A DNA stretch of 31,975 nt from Chloroflexota bacterium (GTDB lineage: Bacteria; Chloroflexota; Anaerolineae; UBA1429), in contig JAAZBY010000007.1 of NCBI GenBank assembly GCA_012513595.1, positions 1 to 31,975 on the forward strand, in the 5' to 3' direction. The notes beneath the pieces were generated by a model that had not been told where the DNA came from, ran no database searches, and was given only the letters and a program-made list of their open reading frames with translations. Each line of letters starts with the position of its first letter. Within the stretch, counting starts at the first letter, position 1. The position numbers and the translations under genes were made by a program. Positions 1-7,233 of this stretch are shown piece after piece.

Positions 1-1
1 G

Positions 2-1267
2 GACGCCGCCGGCCGCGTGCTGCGCCCCTGCATCATGTGGAACGACCAGCGCACCAGCGCCCAGTGCGCCTGGATTATGGACACGGTGGGCCGCGAGCGC
101 TTCCTCGACCTGACCCTCAACCCGGCCCTGCCCGGCTTTACCGCGCCTAAGATCATCTGGACGCGCGACAACGAGCCGGAGGTCTACGCCCGGGCGGCCA
201 AGGTGCTCCTGCCCAAGGTCTATATCCGCTACCGCCTGACGGGCGTGTACGCCACGGAGGTGTCGGACGCCTCGGGCACGGTGCTGCTTGACGTCACGCG
301 GCGCTCCTGGAGCCACGAGGTGCTCGACGCGCTGGGCATCCCGGCAGAGTGGATGCCGGAATGCCTAGAGTCGCCGGTCGTCTCTGGCCGGGTCACCGCC
401 GAGGTCGCCGACCTGACCGGCCTGCCGGTGGGGCTGCCGGTGGTGGGCGGCGGCGGCGACCAGGCCGCCGGCGGGGTGGGCAACGGCATTGTGGAGCCGG
501 GGCTCGTCTCGGTGACGCTGGGCACCTCGGGCGTGCTGTTCGCCTACACGGCCGAGCCCCGCCGAGACGCCAAGGGCCGCCTGCACACCTTCTGCCACGC
601 CGTGCCCGACAAGTGGCACGTCATGGGCGTGACCCTGGCGGCGGGGGGCTCCTTCCGCTGGTTCCGCGACACCCTCGGCCAGATGGAGAGCCACGTCGGC
701 AACCTTTCGAACGTGGACCCCTACCAGATCCTCACCGCCGAGGCCGCCGAGGCCCCCGTCGGCTGCGAGGGGCTCTTGTACCTGCCTTACCTCTCTGGCG
801 AGCGCACCCCCTACCCCGACCCGAACGCCCGCGGGGTGTTCTTTGGCCTGACCCTGCGGCACGACAAGCGCCACCTGATCCGCGCCGTGCTGGAGGGGGT
901 CTCCTACTCGCTGCGCGACTCGTTGGAGCTCTTTCGCGAGATGGGCGTGCCGATCGGGCAGGTGCGCGCCTCGGGCGGGGGCGCCCGCAGCCCGATGTGG
1001 CGCCAGATCCTGGCCGACGTCTTTGGCACCGAACTGGTGACCATCAACATCACCGAGGGGGCGCCCTATGGCGCGGCGTTGCTGGCCGGCGTGGGCACCG
1101 GCGTGTACGGCAGCGTCCCCGAGGCCTGCGCGGCGACGATCCGGATCGACTCGCGCATCGAGCCGATCCCGGCCAACCAGGTCCGCTACGACGAATACTA
1201 TGCCGTCTACCGCTCGCTCTACCCGGCGCTCAAGCCGGCCTACGACGCCGTCGCCAACATCGACTGA
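2..1267 (+). CDS. xylB: Xylulokinase (FGGY carbohydrate kinase), 5' end outside window
   Basis: ATP-dependent phosphorylation of D-xylulose (or a related ketose/polyol) to the 5-phosphate, a cytoplasmic entry step to the pentose phosphate pathway. The reading frame is open from base 2 and runs into the FGGY sugar-binding segment IMWNDQRT, so the N-terminal ATP-site DxGT motif lies to the left of the window. Further in come the GGGGDQAAGGVGNG segment, whose Asp (codon 458-460) matches the family's catalytic base, the TLGTSG phosphate-binding loop, and the C-terminal SGGGARSPMWRQILADV block typical of xylulokinases. About 421 codons are visible of a usual 490-510. The stop is 9 bp before the next gene. 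Sugar specificity within the FGGY family cannot be settled from sequence alone, but the WNDQRT and GGGGD blocks are most like XylB. Confidence 0.88.
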   Translation, partial: DAAGRVLRPCIMWNDQRTSAQCAWIMDTVGRERFLDLTLNPALPGFTAPKIIWTRDNEPEVYARAAKVLLPKVYIRYRLTGVYATEVSDASGTVLLDVTRRSWSHEVLDALGIPAEWMPECLESPVVSGRVTAEVADLTGLPVGLPVVGGGGDQAAGGVGNGIVEPGLVSVTLGTSGVLFAYTAEPRRDAKGRLHTFCHAVPDKWHVMGVTLAAGGSFRWFRDTLGQMESHVGNLSNVDPYQILTAEAAEAPVGCEGLLYLPYLSGERTPYPDPNARGVFFGLTLRHDKRHLIRAVLEGVSYSLRDSLELFREMGVPIGQVRASGGGARSPMWRQILADVFGTELVTINITEGAPYGAALLAGVGTGVYGSVPEACAATIRIDSRIEPIPANQVRYDEYYAVYRSLYPALKPAYDAVANID

Positions 1268-1276
1268 GGGGGACCC

Positions 1277-2875
1277 GTGGCAGCCTACCGCTTTCGCTCG
1301 CGCCGCTCGGAGGTATCCGGAACCGGTGGCGTGGTGGCCACCAGCCAGCCCCTGGCTGCCCAGGCCGGCCTGCAGATGCTGCAGGCCGGCGGCACGGCGG
1401 CCGACGCGGCGGTGGCCGCGGCCGCCGCGCTCAACGTCGTGGAGCCGATGAGCACCGGTCTCGGCGGGGACGCCTTCGCCCTGATCTACTGGGCCGCCGA
1501 TCGGCGCGTGTATGCGCTGAACGCCTCGGGCCGCGCCCCGGCGGCGGCCACCCTCGAGCGCTTCCTCTCCCTCGGGCACGCCCGCGTGCCGCGGGAGGGG
1601 ATCCTGCCCGTCACCGTGCCCGGCTCAGCCGCCGGCTGGGCCGACCTGCTGGTGCGCTTTGGGCGCTTCGGGCTGGACCGGGCGCTGCAGCCGGCCATCC
1701 GCTACGCCACGGAGGGCTACCCCGTCACCGAGGTCATCGCCGGCCAGTGGCACGACGCGGTGCCCCTCCTCGAACAGGACCAGGAGGCGCGGCGCGTCTT
1801 TCTGCCGGGCGGGAGGGCGCCGCGGGCCGGCCAGCGCTTCGCCTGCCCCGAGCTGGCCGCCAGCCTGCGCCGGGTGGCCGAGGAGGGCCCCGCCGCCATG
1901 TACCGGGGCGCCCTGGCCCGGGCCATCGTGGCCACCTCTCGGGAGTTGGGCGGCCTCCTGAGCGAGGAGGACCTGGCCGCCCACACGTCTACCTGGGTCG
2001 AGCCGATCCACAGCGACTATCGGGGCTACCGCGTCTACGAGTGCCCGCCGAACGGCCAGGGGATCACGGCGCTCGAGGCGCTGAACATCCTCTCCGGCGA
2101 CGACCTGACCGCCCTGGGGTACGAGTCGTCGGCGGCCTTCCACCTAAAGATGGAGGCCATCAAGCTGGCCATGACCGACGCGGCCCGCTACGTGGCGGAC
2201 CCGGCCCGGGCCGCCGTGCCGGTGGAAGGGCTCTTGGCGCCCGAGTATGCCGCCCGGCGGCGGGCCCTCATCTCGCCGGGGCGGGCCATCCGGGCGCCCC
2301 AGCCGGGCGCGCCGCAGTTCCCCGGGGATACGGTCTACCTCTGCGCCGCAGACGCGCAGGGGAACGCCGTGTCGTTCATCAACAGCCTTTCTTCGAACTT
2401 TGGCTCGGGGGTGGTGGCGCGCGGGACGGGCATCCTCCTGCAGAACCGCGGGGCCGGCTTCTCGCTGGATCCCCAGCACCCCAACTGCCTGGCGCCGGGC
2501 AAGCGGTCGTTCCACACCATCATCCCCTGTTTGGTGACGCGTGAGGGCTCCCTGGCCATCTGCTACGGGGTGATGGGCGGCATGAACCAGGCCCAGGGGC
2601 ATGTCCAGGTGCTGACGAACATCGTCGACCACGGCATGGGGCCGCAAGAGGCGCTAGACGCGCCCCGCTTCCGCTACGACGCGGGGAACTCTTTCGGCAT
2701 CGAGCGGGGGCTGGGGCCAGGCCTGTACGAGGCCCTGCGCGGGCTGGGGCACGACCTGACCTTCGGGCAGCCGGGGCGCTTTGGCGGCGGGCAGGTCATC
2801 CTGGTTGACGGCGAGAGCGGGGCCTACCGGGCCGGCTCGGACCCGCGCAAGGACGGGCAGGCCGTGGCCTTTTAG
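1277..2875 (+). CDS. Gamma-glutamyltransferase family protein (Ntn hydrolase), cytoplasmic type
   Basis: 532 residues from a GTG start with GAGGGGG upstream. Members are made as one precursor that cuts itself before a Thr, which becomes the N-terminal nucleophile and transfers or hydrolyses gamma-glutamyl or related acyl groups. Visible marks are the N-terminal AGGTAADAAVAAAAALNVVEP block, the GLGGDAF loop, PPNGQGITALEALNIL, and the cleavage region PGDTVYLCAAD with candidate nucleophile Thr352, followed by NAVSFINSLSSNFGSGVV and LLQNRG. No signal peptide is present, so it should stay in the cytoplasm, unlike periplasmic Ggt of enterobacteria. The substrate is unknown; relatives include glutathione hydrolases and cephalosporin-acylase-like enzymes. 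Its place behind xylulokinase suggests co-transcription but gives no clear metabolic link. Confidence 0.85.
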   Translation: MAAYRFRSRRSEVSGTGGVVATSQPLAAQAGLQMLQAGGTAADAAVAAAAALNVVEPMSTGLGGDAFALIYWAADRRVYALNASGRAPAAATLERFLSLGHARVPREGILPVTVPGSAAGWADLLVRFGRFGLDRALQPAIRYATEGYPVTEVIAGQWHDAVPLLEQDQEARRVFLPGGRAPRAGQRFACPELAASLRRVAEEGPAAMYRGALARAIVATSRELGGLLSEEDLAAHTSTWVEPIHSDYRGYRVYECPPNGQGITALEALNILSGDDLTALGYESSAAFHLKMEAIKLAMTDAARYVADPARAAVPVEGLLAPEYAARRRALISPGRAIRAPQPGAPQFPGDTVYLCAADAQGNAVSFINSLSSNFGSGVVARGTGILLQNRGAGFSLDPQHPNCLAPGKRSFHTIIPCLVTREGSLAICYGVMGGMNQAQGHVQVLTNIVDHGMGPQEALDAPRFRYDAGNSFGIERGLGPGLYEALRGLGHDLTFGQPGRFGGGQVILVDGESGAYRAGSDPRKDGQAVAF

Positions 2876-2903
2876 CCGGGGGACCTTCGGCCGGCCGCGA
2901 GAC

Positions 2904-2932
2904 GTGCCAACGGAACACAGCAGCACTAGAAT
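2904..2932 (+). promoter_or_regulatory. Possible sigma-70-type promoter for the Gfo/Idh genes
   Basis: GTGCCA (2904-2909), a 17-nt gap, then TAGAAT (2927-2932), 19 bp before the ATG at 2952. The -35 matches the consensus at 4 of 6 places and the -10 at 5 of 6. It sits in the only gap (76 bp) in the first five genes, so the dehydrogenases and the transporter could be transcribed apart from xylB. Confidence 0.4.
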
Positions 2933-2951
2933 CCCAATGAGGTGAACGAAC

Positions 2952-3998
2952 ATGGCCAAGACAGTGCGCGTCGGGATCATCGGCGCCGGCAACATCGCCG
3001 CTAGCGCCCACGTACCGGGGTACCGCGCGGCCCAGGACGTCGAGATCGTCGCCGTGTGCGACATCGTCCCCGGCCGGGCCGATGCCTTTGCGGCCGAGCA
3101 CGACATCCCCCATGCCTACGCCAGCCACCAGGAGATGCTGGCCAAGGTGCCGCTCGATGCCGTGTCGGTGTGCACGCCAAACTTTGTGCACAAAGAGACC
3201 ACTATCGACGCCCTGGAGGCCGGCCTGCACGTCCTCTGTGAAAAGCCGATCGCCATGAACCTGGCCGAGGGCCAGGCCATGGAGGCCGCGGCGCGCAAGG
3301 CCGGCAAGGTCCTGCAGATCGGCCTGCACTGGCGCTTCACCGCGGAGGCGCAGGTGCTCAAGCGCTTTGCCGAGGCGGGCGACCTCGGTGACATCTATTA
3401 CGGCGAGGCCACCTACCTGCGGCGCCGCGGCATCCCCGGGTGGGGCGTGTTCACCCAGAAGGCCCTCCAGGGGGGCGGGGCGCTCATCGACGTCGGCGTG
3501 CACACCCTGGACCACACCATGTGGCTGATGGGCAACCCCAGGCCGGTCTCCGTCACGGGGGCCACTTACGCCGCCTTTGGCAAGCGCTCGGACGTGGTGT
3601 CGATCTGGGCGCCGTGGGACCCGGCCAAGTTCGACGTGGACGACACGGCCATCGCCATGGTGCGCTTTGACAACGGCGCCTCGCTGCTCCTGCGCACCTC
3701 CTGGGCGGCCAACATCGAGAAGGCCTACGGGGAGACGCGCATCCTGGGCACCAAGGGCGGCGCCACGATGAGCCCGCTGCAGATCTACGCCGAGGCGCAC
3801 GGCGCGCTGGTGAACATCACGCCGAGCAACCTGCCCGAGGTGCGCGCGCACGTCGAGGAGGTGAAGCACTTTGTCGCCTGCGTGCGCGGCGAGGCGGCCT
3901 GCCTGGTGCAGACGTCCCAGGTGCTCGACGTTCAGGCCGTCATCGACGCCATCTACCAGTCGGCCGAAAGCGGCCGCGAAGTACTGCTGAACCGCTAG
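2952..3998 (+). CDS. Gfo/Idh/MocA family NAD(P)-dependent oxidoreductase (first copy)
   Basis: 348 residues, the usual family length. The enzyme oxidises or reduces a sugar, inositol or related polyol with NAD(P). The N-terminal Rossmann fold shows GIIGAGNIA (about residues 8-16) and the acidic end AVCD. The family signature CEKPI contains Glu97-Lys98-Pro99, with Lys98 the expected catalytic lysine. The second domain has GGGALIDVGVHTLDHTMWLMG, where the DVGVH Asp and His match the family's substrate-binding and catalytic pair. The start ATG has TGAGGTGA upstream. It is followed after 33 bp by a second, distinct member of the family, then by a transporter, which points to a pathway for one imported sugar or polyol. 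The exact substrate cannot be read from sequence. Confidence 0.85.
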   Translation: MAKTVRVGIIGAGNIAASAHVPGYRAAQDVEIVAVCDIVPGRADAFAAEHDIPHAYASHQEMLAKVPLDAVSVCTPNFVHKETTIDALEAGLHVLCEKPIAMNLAEGQAMEAAARKAGKVLQIGLHWRFTAEAQVLKRFAEAGDLGDIYYGEATYLRRRGIPGWGVFTQKALQGGGALIDVGVHTLDHTMWLMGNPRPVSVTGATYAAFGKRSDVVSIWAPWDPAKFDVDDTAIAMVRFDNGASLLLRTSWAANIEKAYGETRILGTKGGATMSPLQIYAEAHGALVNITPSNLPEVRAHVEEVKHFVACVRGEAACLVQTSQVLDVQAVIDAIYQSAESGREVLLNR

Positions 3999-4031
3999 CC
4001 GCGGCAACTGCCGAACCGGGAGGGATTTGCC

Positions 4032-5072
4032 ATGACAATCCGAGTGGGTGTGGTCGGCCTGGGGATGGGCCGTCACCATGCCAAGGTGTACGCCGCCTCA
4101 CCACTGGCCAGGCTGGTGGCCATCTGCGACGTGGATGAGAAGCGCCTGGCCGAGTACCAGGCCCTCTACCCGCAGGCCAGGGCGTATACGAGCTACGAGG
4201 AGCTGTTCGCCTCGGGCCAGGTGGACGCCGTCAGCGTGGCGCTGCCCAACTACCTGCACGACACGGTCGCCATCGCCGCGCTCGAGGCGGGCGTGCACGT
4301 CCTGTGTGAAAAGCCGATGGCCGTGAGCGCCCCGCGCGCCCAGGCCATGCTCGACGCGGCGCGCGCCGCCGGCAAAAAGCTGATGATCCATTTCAACTAC
4401 CGCTACCAGCCCGCGTCGCAATACCTGAAGCGTTATGTCGACGAGGGCCACCTGGGCGAGCTCTACTATGCCCGCACGCGCTGGCTGCGCGCCCGCGGCG
4501 TGCCCAAGCCGGGCGGCTGGTTCGGCATCAAGGAGCTCTCCGGCGGCGGGCCCGTCATCGACCTCGGCGTCCACCGGCTGGACCTGGCCCTGTGGCTGAT
4601 GGGCTACCCGAAGGCGATCTCGGTGAGCGCCTCGGCGTTCGACCTGGTGGGCCGCCGCTTTGCCCAGGAGATGGGCGTGCGCTACGACGTCGAGGACCTG
4701 GCCACCGCCCTGATCCGCCTGGATAACGGCGTGACGCTGCAGATGGAGGCCTCCTGGGTGGGCGGCACCGACCTGCGCGAGGACATGCTCACCGCCATCT
4801 ATGGCGTGAACGGCGCCGCGATCCACCGGAACATGAACGAGGGCTATGACTTTGAGGCGCTGGCCCTGCAAGAGTCGGACGGCACCCTCGTCCAGATCTC
4901 GCCCAAGCGCTACGGCGCTCCCTGCCCCAGCGCGGTGGACGATTTCCTGCGCTGCATCGACGACGACTGCGAGCTGGAGGCCAAGCCCGAGCACGGCCTG
5001 GAGCTGATGCGCATCATCGACGCCATCTACCTCTCGTCGGCGCAGGGCCGCGAGGTGCGCCTCGATGACTGA
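4032..5072 (+). CDS. Gfo/Idh/MocA family NAD(P)-dependent oxidoreductase (second copy)
   Basis: 346 residues with the same two-domain layout as its upstream neighbour: Rossmann GVVGLGMGRHHAKVY near the N-terminus, AICDVDE after beta-2, the CEKPM signature with Glu93-Lys94-Pro95, and GGGPVIDLGVHRLDLALWLMG in the substrate domain. Here the residue four after the conserved His is Leu-Ala rather than His-Thr, so the two copies are diverged paralogues and not a recent duplication. ATG start with GGGAGGG upstream. Its last 8 bp overlap the transporter gene, so the two are probably translationally coupled. Likely role: a second oxidation or epimerisation-type redox step on the same imported sugar or polyol (inference from neighbours). 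Confidence 0.85.
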   Translation: MTIRVGVVGLGMGRHHAKVYAASPLARLVAICDVDEKRLAEYQALYPQARAYTSYEELFASGQVDAVSVALPNYLHDTVAIAALEAGVHVLCEKPMAVSAPRAQAMLDAARAAGKKLMIHFNYRYQPASQYLKRYVDEGHLGELYYARTRWLRARGVPKPGGWFGIKELSGGGPVIDLGVHRLDLALWLMGYPKAISVSASAFDLVGRRFAQEMGVRYDVEDLATALIRLDNGVTLQMEASWVGGTDLREDMLTAIYGVNGAAIHRNMNEGYDFEALALQESDGTLVQISPKRYGAPCPSAVDDFLRCIDDDCELEAKPEHGLELMRIIDAIYLSSAQGREVRLDD

Positions 5073-6282
5073 CCGGTCCGCAGTGTCCCGTTCGCAGGCC
5101 GCCGAGGAGGGCCAGAAGCTGGCCACTCGGCGGCTGCTCCTCGTGTGTATTCCGCTCTTCTGGGGTTCGCTGTACATCTACAGTTCGTACTTGTCGGTCT
5201 ATGCCGAGTCGCTCAACCCCTCTTTGTCACTGGTGGGCGTGATCGTGGCGGCCTATGGGTTCACGCAGCTCTGGCTGCGCATCCCCATCGGGGTGGCCAC
5301 CGACCGGCTGGGCCGGCGCAAGCCGTTCGTCTTGGCCGGGGCGCTCTTTGGCGCGCTGAGCTGCGCGGCGCTGCTGATCGCCCCGCAGCCCTGGGTGCTG
5401 CTCTTGGGCCGCGGGCTGGCCGGCGTGGCCGCGGCCTGCTGGGTGCCGCTGACGGTGCTCCTGGTGGCCACCTACCCCGCCGACCGCGTGGTGCAGGCCA
5501 CCAGCATGGCCACGGCGCTGTCGGCCGCGGGGATGACGCTCTCCTCGGCGCTGGGCGGCAAGCTAGCGGCCGTCACCAACGTACAGGTCCCCTTCTGGGT
5601 CGGGATCGGCCTGGGCCTGCTCACCACCGCGTTGCTGGCCCTGGTGCGTGAGCCGGCCGCCCCGTCGCGCCAGCCGACCTCGGTGGGGGCGCTCCTCAGT
5701 GTCGGGCGCATCCGGCTGGTGCTGGTCGTATCGCTCTTGGCCATGGTCAACCAGTACATCTCCTGGGCGATGACGCACGCCTTTGTGCCGATCTACGCCC
5801 GGGACCTGGGTGCCAGCACCGCCAACCTCGGCGTGCTGATGTCCGTTTGGCAGGGCGTGTTTGCCATCGTGTCGTACTTGGCGGCGCGGATCGCCGCCCG
5901 GCTGGGGGCGCGCTGGACGGTGGTGGCGGGGATGGTGCTCACCACCATCGGCACCATGCTGCTGCCGGCCACGCGCAGCCTGGCCATGCTCACGGCGCTG
6001 CGCGCCCTGCACGGCGCCGGCGTCGGCCTGACCATGCCGGTCCTGATGGCGGGCGCGGTGGGCAGCGTCCCGCCGGAGAAGCGGGGCGCGGCCATGGGCT
6101 TTTACCAGTCGATCTATGCCATCGGCATGGTGGCGGGGCCGGCGGTCAACGGCGTCCTGGCCGACAGCCTGGGCGTCACGGCGACCTTCCTAGTCACCGG
6201 CGGGATCGCCGTGGTGGCCCTGGCGGTGAGCGCCCTAGTGCTGCCCCACCGGGTTGGCCAGGCCCCTGCGGGCCGGCCCTGA
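5065..6282 (+). CDS. MFS transporter
   Basis: 405 residues, almost entirely hydrophobic, with about 12 predicted membrane helices. The loop after the second helix reads GVATDRLGRRKPF (about residues 76-88), the motif A of the major facilitator superfamily; a weaker copy, RIAARLGAR, appears in the second half. A cytoplasmic N-terminus of about 28 residues precedes the first helix. It starts inside the end of the second Gfo/Idh gene (8-bp overlap). Best guess: inner-membrane import of the sugar or polyol handled by the adjacent dehydrogenases and kinase. An exporter cannot be ruled out, because the sequence has no substrate-specific motif I recognise. Confidence 0.85.
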   Translation: MTDRSAVSRSQAAEEGQKLATRRLLLVCIPLFWGSLYIYSSYLSVYAESLNPSLSLVGVIVAAYGFTQLWLRIPIGVATDRLGRRKPFVLAGALFGALSCAALLIAPQPWVLLLGRGLAGVAAACWVPLTVLLVATYPADRVVQATSMATALSAAGMTLSSALGGKLAAVTNVQVPFWVGIGLGLLTTALLALVREPAAPSRQPTSVGALLSVGRIRLVLVVSLLAMVNQYISWAMTHAFVPIYARDLGASTANLGVLMSVWQGVFAIVSYLAARIAARLGARWTVVAGMVLTTIGTMLLPATRSLAMLTALRALHGAGVGLTMPVLMAGAVGSVPPEKRGAAMGFYQSIYAIGMVAGPAVNGVLADSLGVTATFLVTGGIAVVALAVSALVLPHRVGQAPAGRP

Positions 6283-6308
6283 CGCGGCCCTGCGGACCGC
6301 CAGAACCC

Positions 6309-6337
6309 TTGACGACTTCCTGGGGCCATGGTAGCAT
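6309..6337 (+). promoter_or_regulatory. Promoter of the seleno-peroxiredoxin gene
   Basis: TTGACG (6309-6314), exactly 17 nt, then TAGCAT (6332-6337). The -35 matches 5 of 6 and the -10 4 of 6. Transcription would begin near 6344, about 85 nt before the ATG at 6429. The -10 element lies inside a perfect inverted repeat (6319-6346). Confidence 0.55.
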
Positions 6338-6346
6338 GGCCCCAGG
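6319..6346. promoter_or_regulatory. Perfect 12-bp inverted repeat over the peroxiredoxin promoter
   Basis: CCTGGGGCCATG (6319-6330), spacer GTAG, then its exact reverse complement CATGGCCCCAGG (6335-6346). There is no T run after it on either strand, so it does not look like a terminator of the upstream transporter. It covers the spacer, the -10 and the likely start point, where a repressor operator would be expected. No binding protein is known. Confidence 0.5.
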
Positions 6347-6428
6347 ATCCTCGATGGGCTGCTCTACTCCTATGCCTCCGATCGTGCCCATCCAGCGCTG
6401 TCGTTGGCTGATCAGAAAGGAGTAGACA

Positions 6429-7130
6429 ATGACCGAAGACCCCCTCAAATGCGTGCAACCCGTCGCCCAACCCCAGTCCGAGGCGGCCCCTGCGGCCCCA
6501 GTGATCCCCCAGGAGGTACGGATGTCCACGGCGCGCGTCGGCCACAAGGCCCCCGACTTTGCGGCGATGGCCTACGTCGCGGGTGCGTTCAAGAAGGTCT
6601 CTCTGTCTGACTATGCGGGCAAGTGGGTGCTGCTCTGCTTTTACCCCGGGGACTTTACCTTCGTTTGACCCACCGAGTTGGCGGCGGTCGCCGCCAGGAA
6701 GCCCGAACTCGACGCCCTGGGCGTTCAGGTTCTGGCAGCCAGCACGAACTCGCATTTCATCCACAAGGTCTGGCAGGAGGAGGAGCTCTCCAAGATGGTG
6801 GAGGGCGGCTTCCCCTACCCGATGCTCTTTGACGCCGGCGGCAAGATCGGCAGCCTCTACGGCGTCTATGACGAGGATGGCGGGGTGGACATCCGCGGGC
6901 GTTTCATCATGGACCCCGACGGGATCATCCAGGCCGCCGAGATCATGACGCCCTCCGTGGGGCGCAACACGGCGGAGATGCTGCGCCAGTTGCAGGCCTT
7001 CCAGCACGTGCGCGCCACGGGTGAGGTGATGCCCTCCGGCTGGCAGCCCGGCAAACCCACCCTCAAACCTGGGCCGGACCTGGTCGGCAAGGTCTGGAAG
7101 GTCTGGAAGGTGGACCAGGCCCTCAAGTAG
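6429..7130 (+). CDS. prxU: Selenocysteine-containing peroxiredoxin (PrxU type), in-frame TGA read as Sec
   Basis: Thiol/selenol peroxidase of the AhpC/Prx family, reducing hydrogen peroxide and organic peroxides in the cytoplasm. The frame is open from 6429 to 7130 except for one TGA at 6666-6668, which falls exactly where the peroxidatic Cys belongs: [14 protein letters not shown] against the family's FTFVCPTE. Translated through TGA the protein has 233 residues with Sec80. A second ATG at 6522 also has an excellent Shine-Dalgarno (AGGAGG) and would give 202 residues with Sec49, close to the usual PrxU size. The first ATG has AAAGGAG and adds a Pro/Ala-rich 31-residue tail containing one Cys. 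The C-terminal resolving Cys of 2-Cys enzymes (GEVCP) is Met here (GEVMPSGW). A SECIS-like hairpin follows the TGA. A pseudogene is unlikely because the downstream frame is fully conserved. Confidence 0.9.
6674..6711 (+). promoter_or_regulatory. Bacterial SECIS element downstream of the Sec UGA
   Basis: Starting 17 nt after the TGA is the loop GGTC (6686-6689), closed by a perfect 6-bp stem, GGCGGC (6680-6685) with GCCGCC (6690-6695). One A-U and one G-U pair can extend it at the base. An outer helix CGAGTT (6674-6679) with AACTCG (6706-6711) can also form, leaving a 10-nt 3' bulge. The GGU in a small apical loop and its distance from UGA closely resemble the SelB-binding hairpin of E. coli fdhF as I remember it. 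It lies inside the coding region, as bacterial SECIS elements do. Confidence 0.8.
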
Positions 7131-7175
7131 GGCGCCGGCGGGCCGGTTCATCCGGGCCACGGGATGGTTGTAGGG

Positions 7176-7210
7176 GAGGGGGCGTCGCGCGGCGCCCCCC
7201 TCGTCTTTTC
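7176..7210 (+). terminator. Rho-independent terminator after the peroxiredoxin gene
   Basis: GAGGGGG (7176-7182) pairs with CCCCCTC (7196-7202), followed by GTCTTTTC. It stands 46 bp after the peroxiredoxin stop and just ahead of the next gene's ribosome binding site. Confidence 0.65.
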
Positions 7211-7233
7211 AGCATGACAGAGGAGGGATGCCG

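Noticed and set aside
349..2544. Long plus-strand open frame of about 730 codons over xylB and the GGT-like gene
   Set aside because: Its translation is Arg/Pro/Gly-rich with no recognisable motif and it overlaps two clear genes in another frame; an artefact of high G+C.
2796..4079. Minus-strand frame of about 430 codons opposite the first Gfo/Idh gene
   Set aside because: Rich in His/Arg/Gly as expected of antisense of a G+C-rich gene; the plus-strand gene carries the EKP signature.
6429..7130. Peroxiredoxin as a pseudogene broken by a stop codon
   Set aside because: The only stop is TGA exactly at the catalytic Cys, the rest of the frame is intact and conserved, and a SECIS-like hairpin follows.
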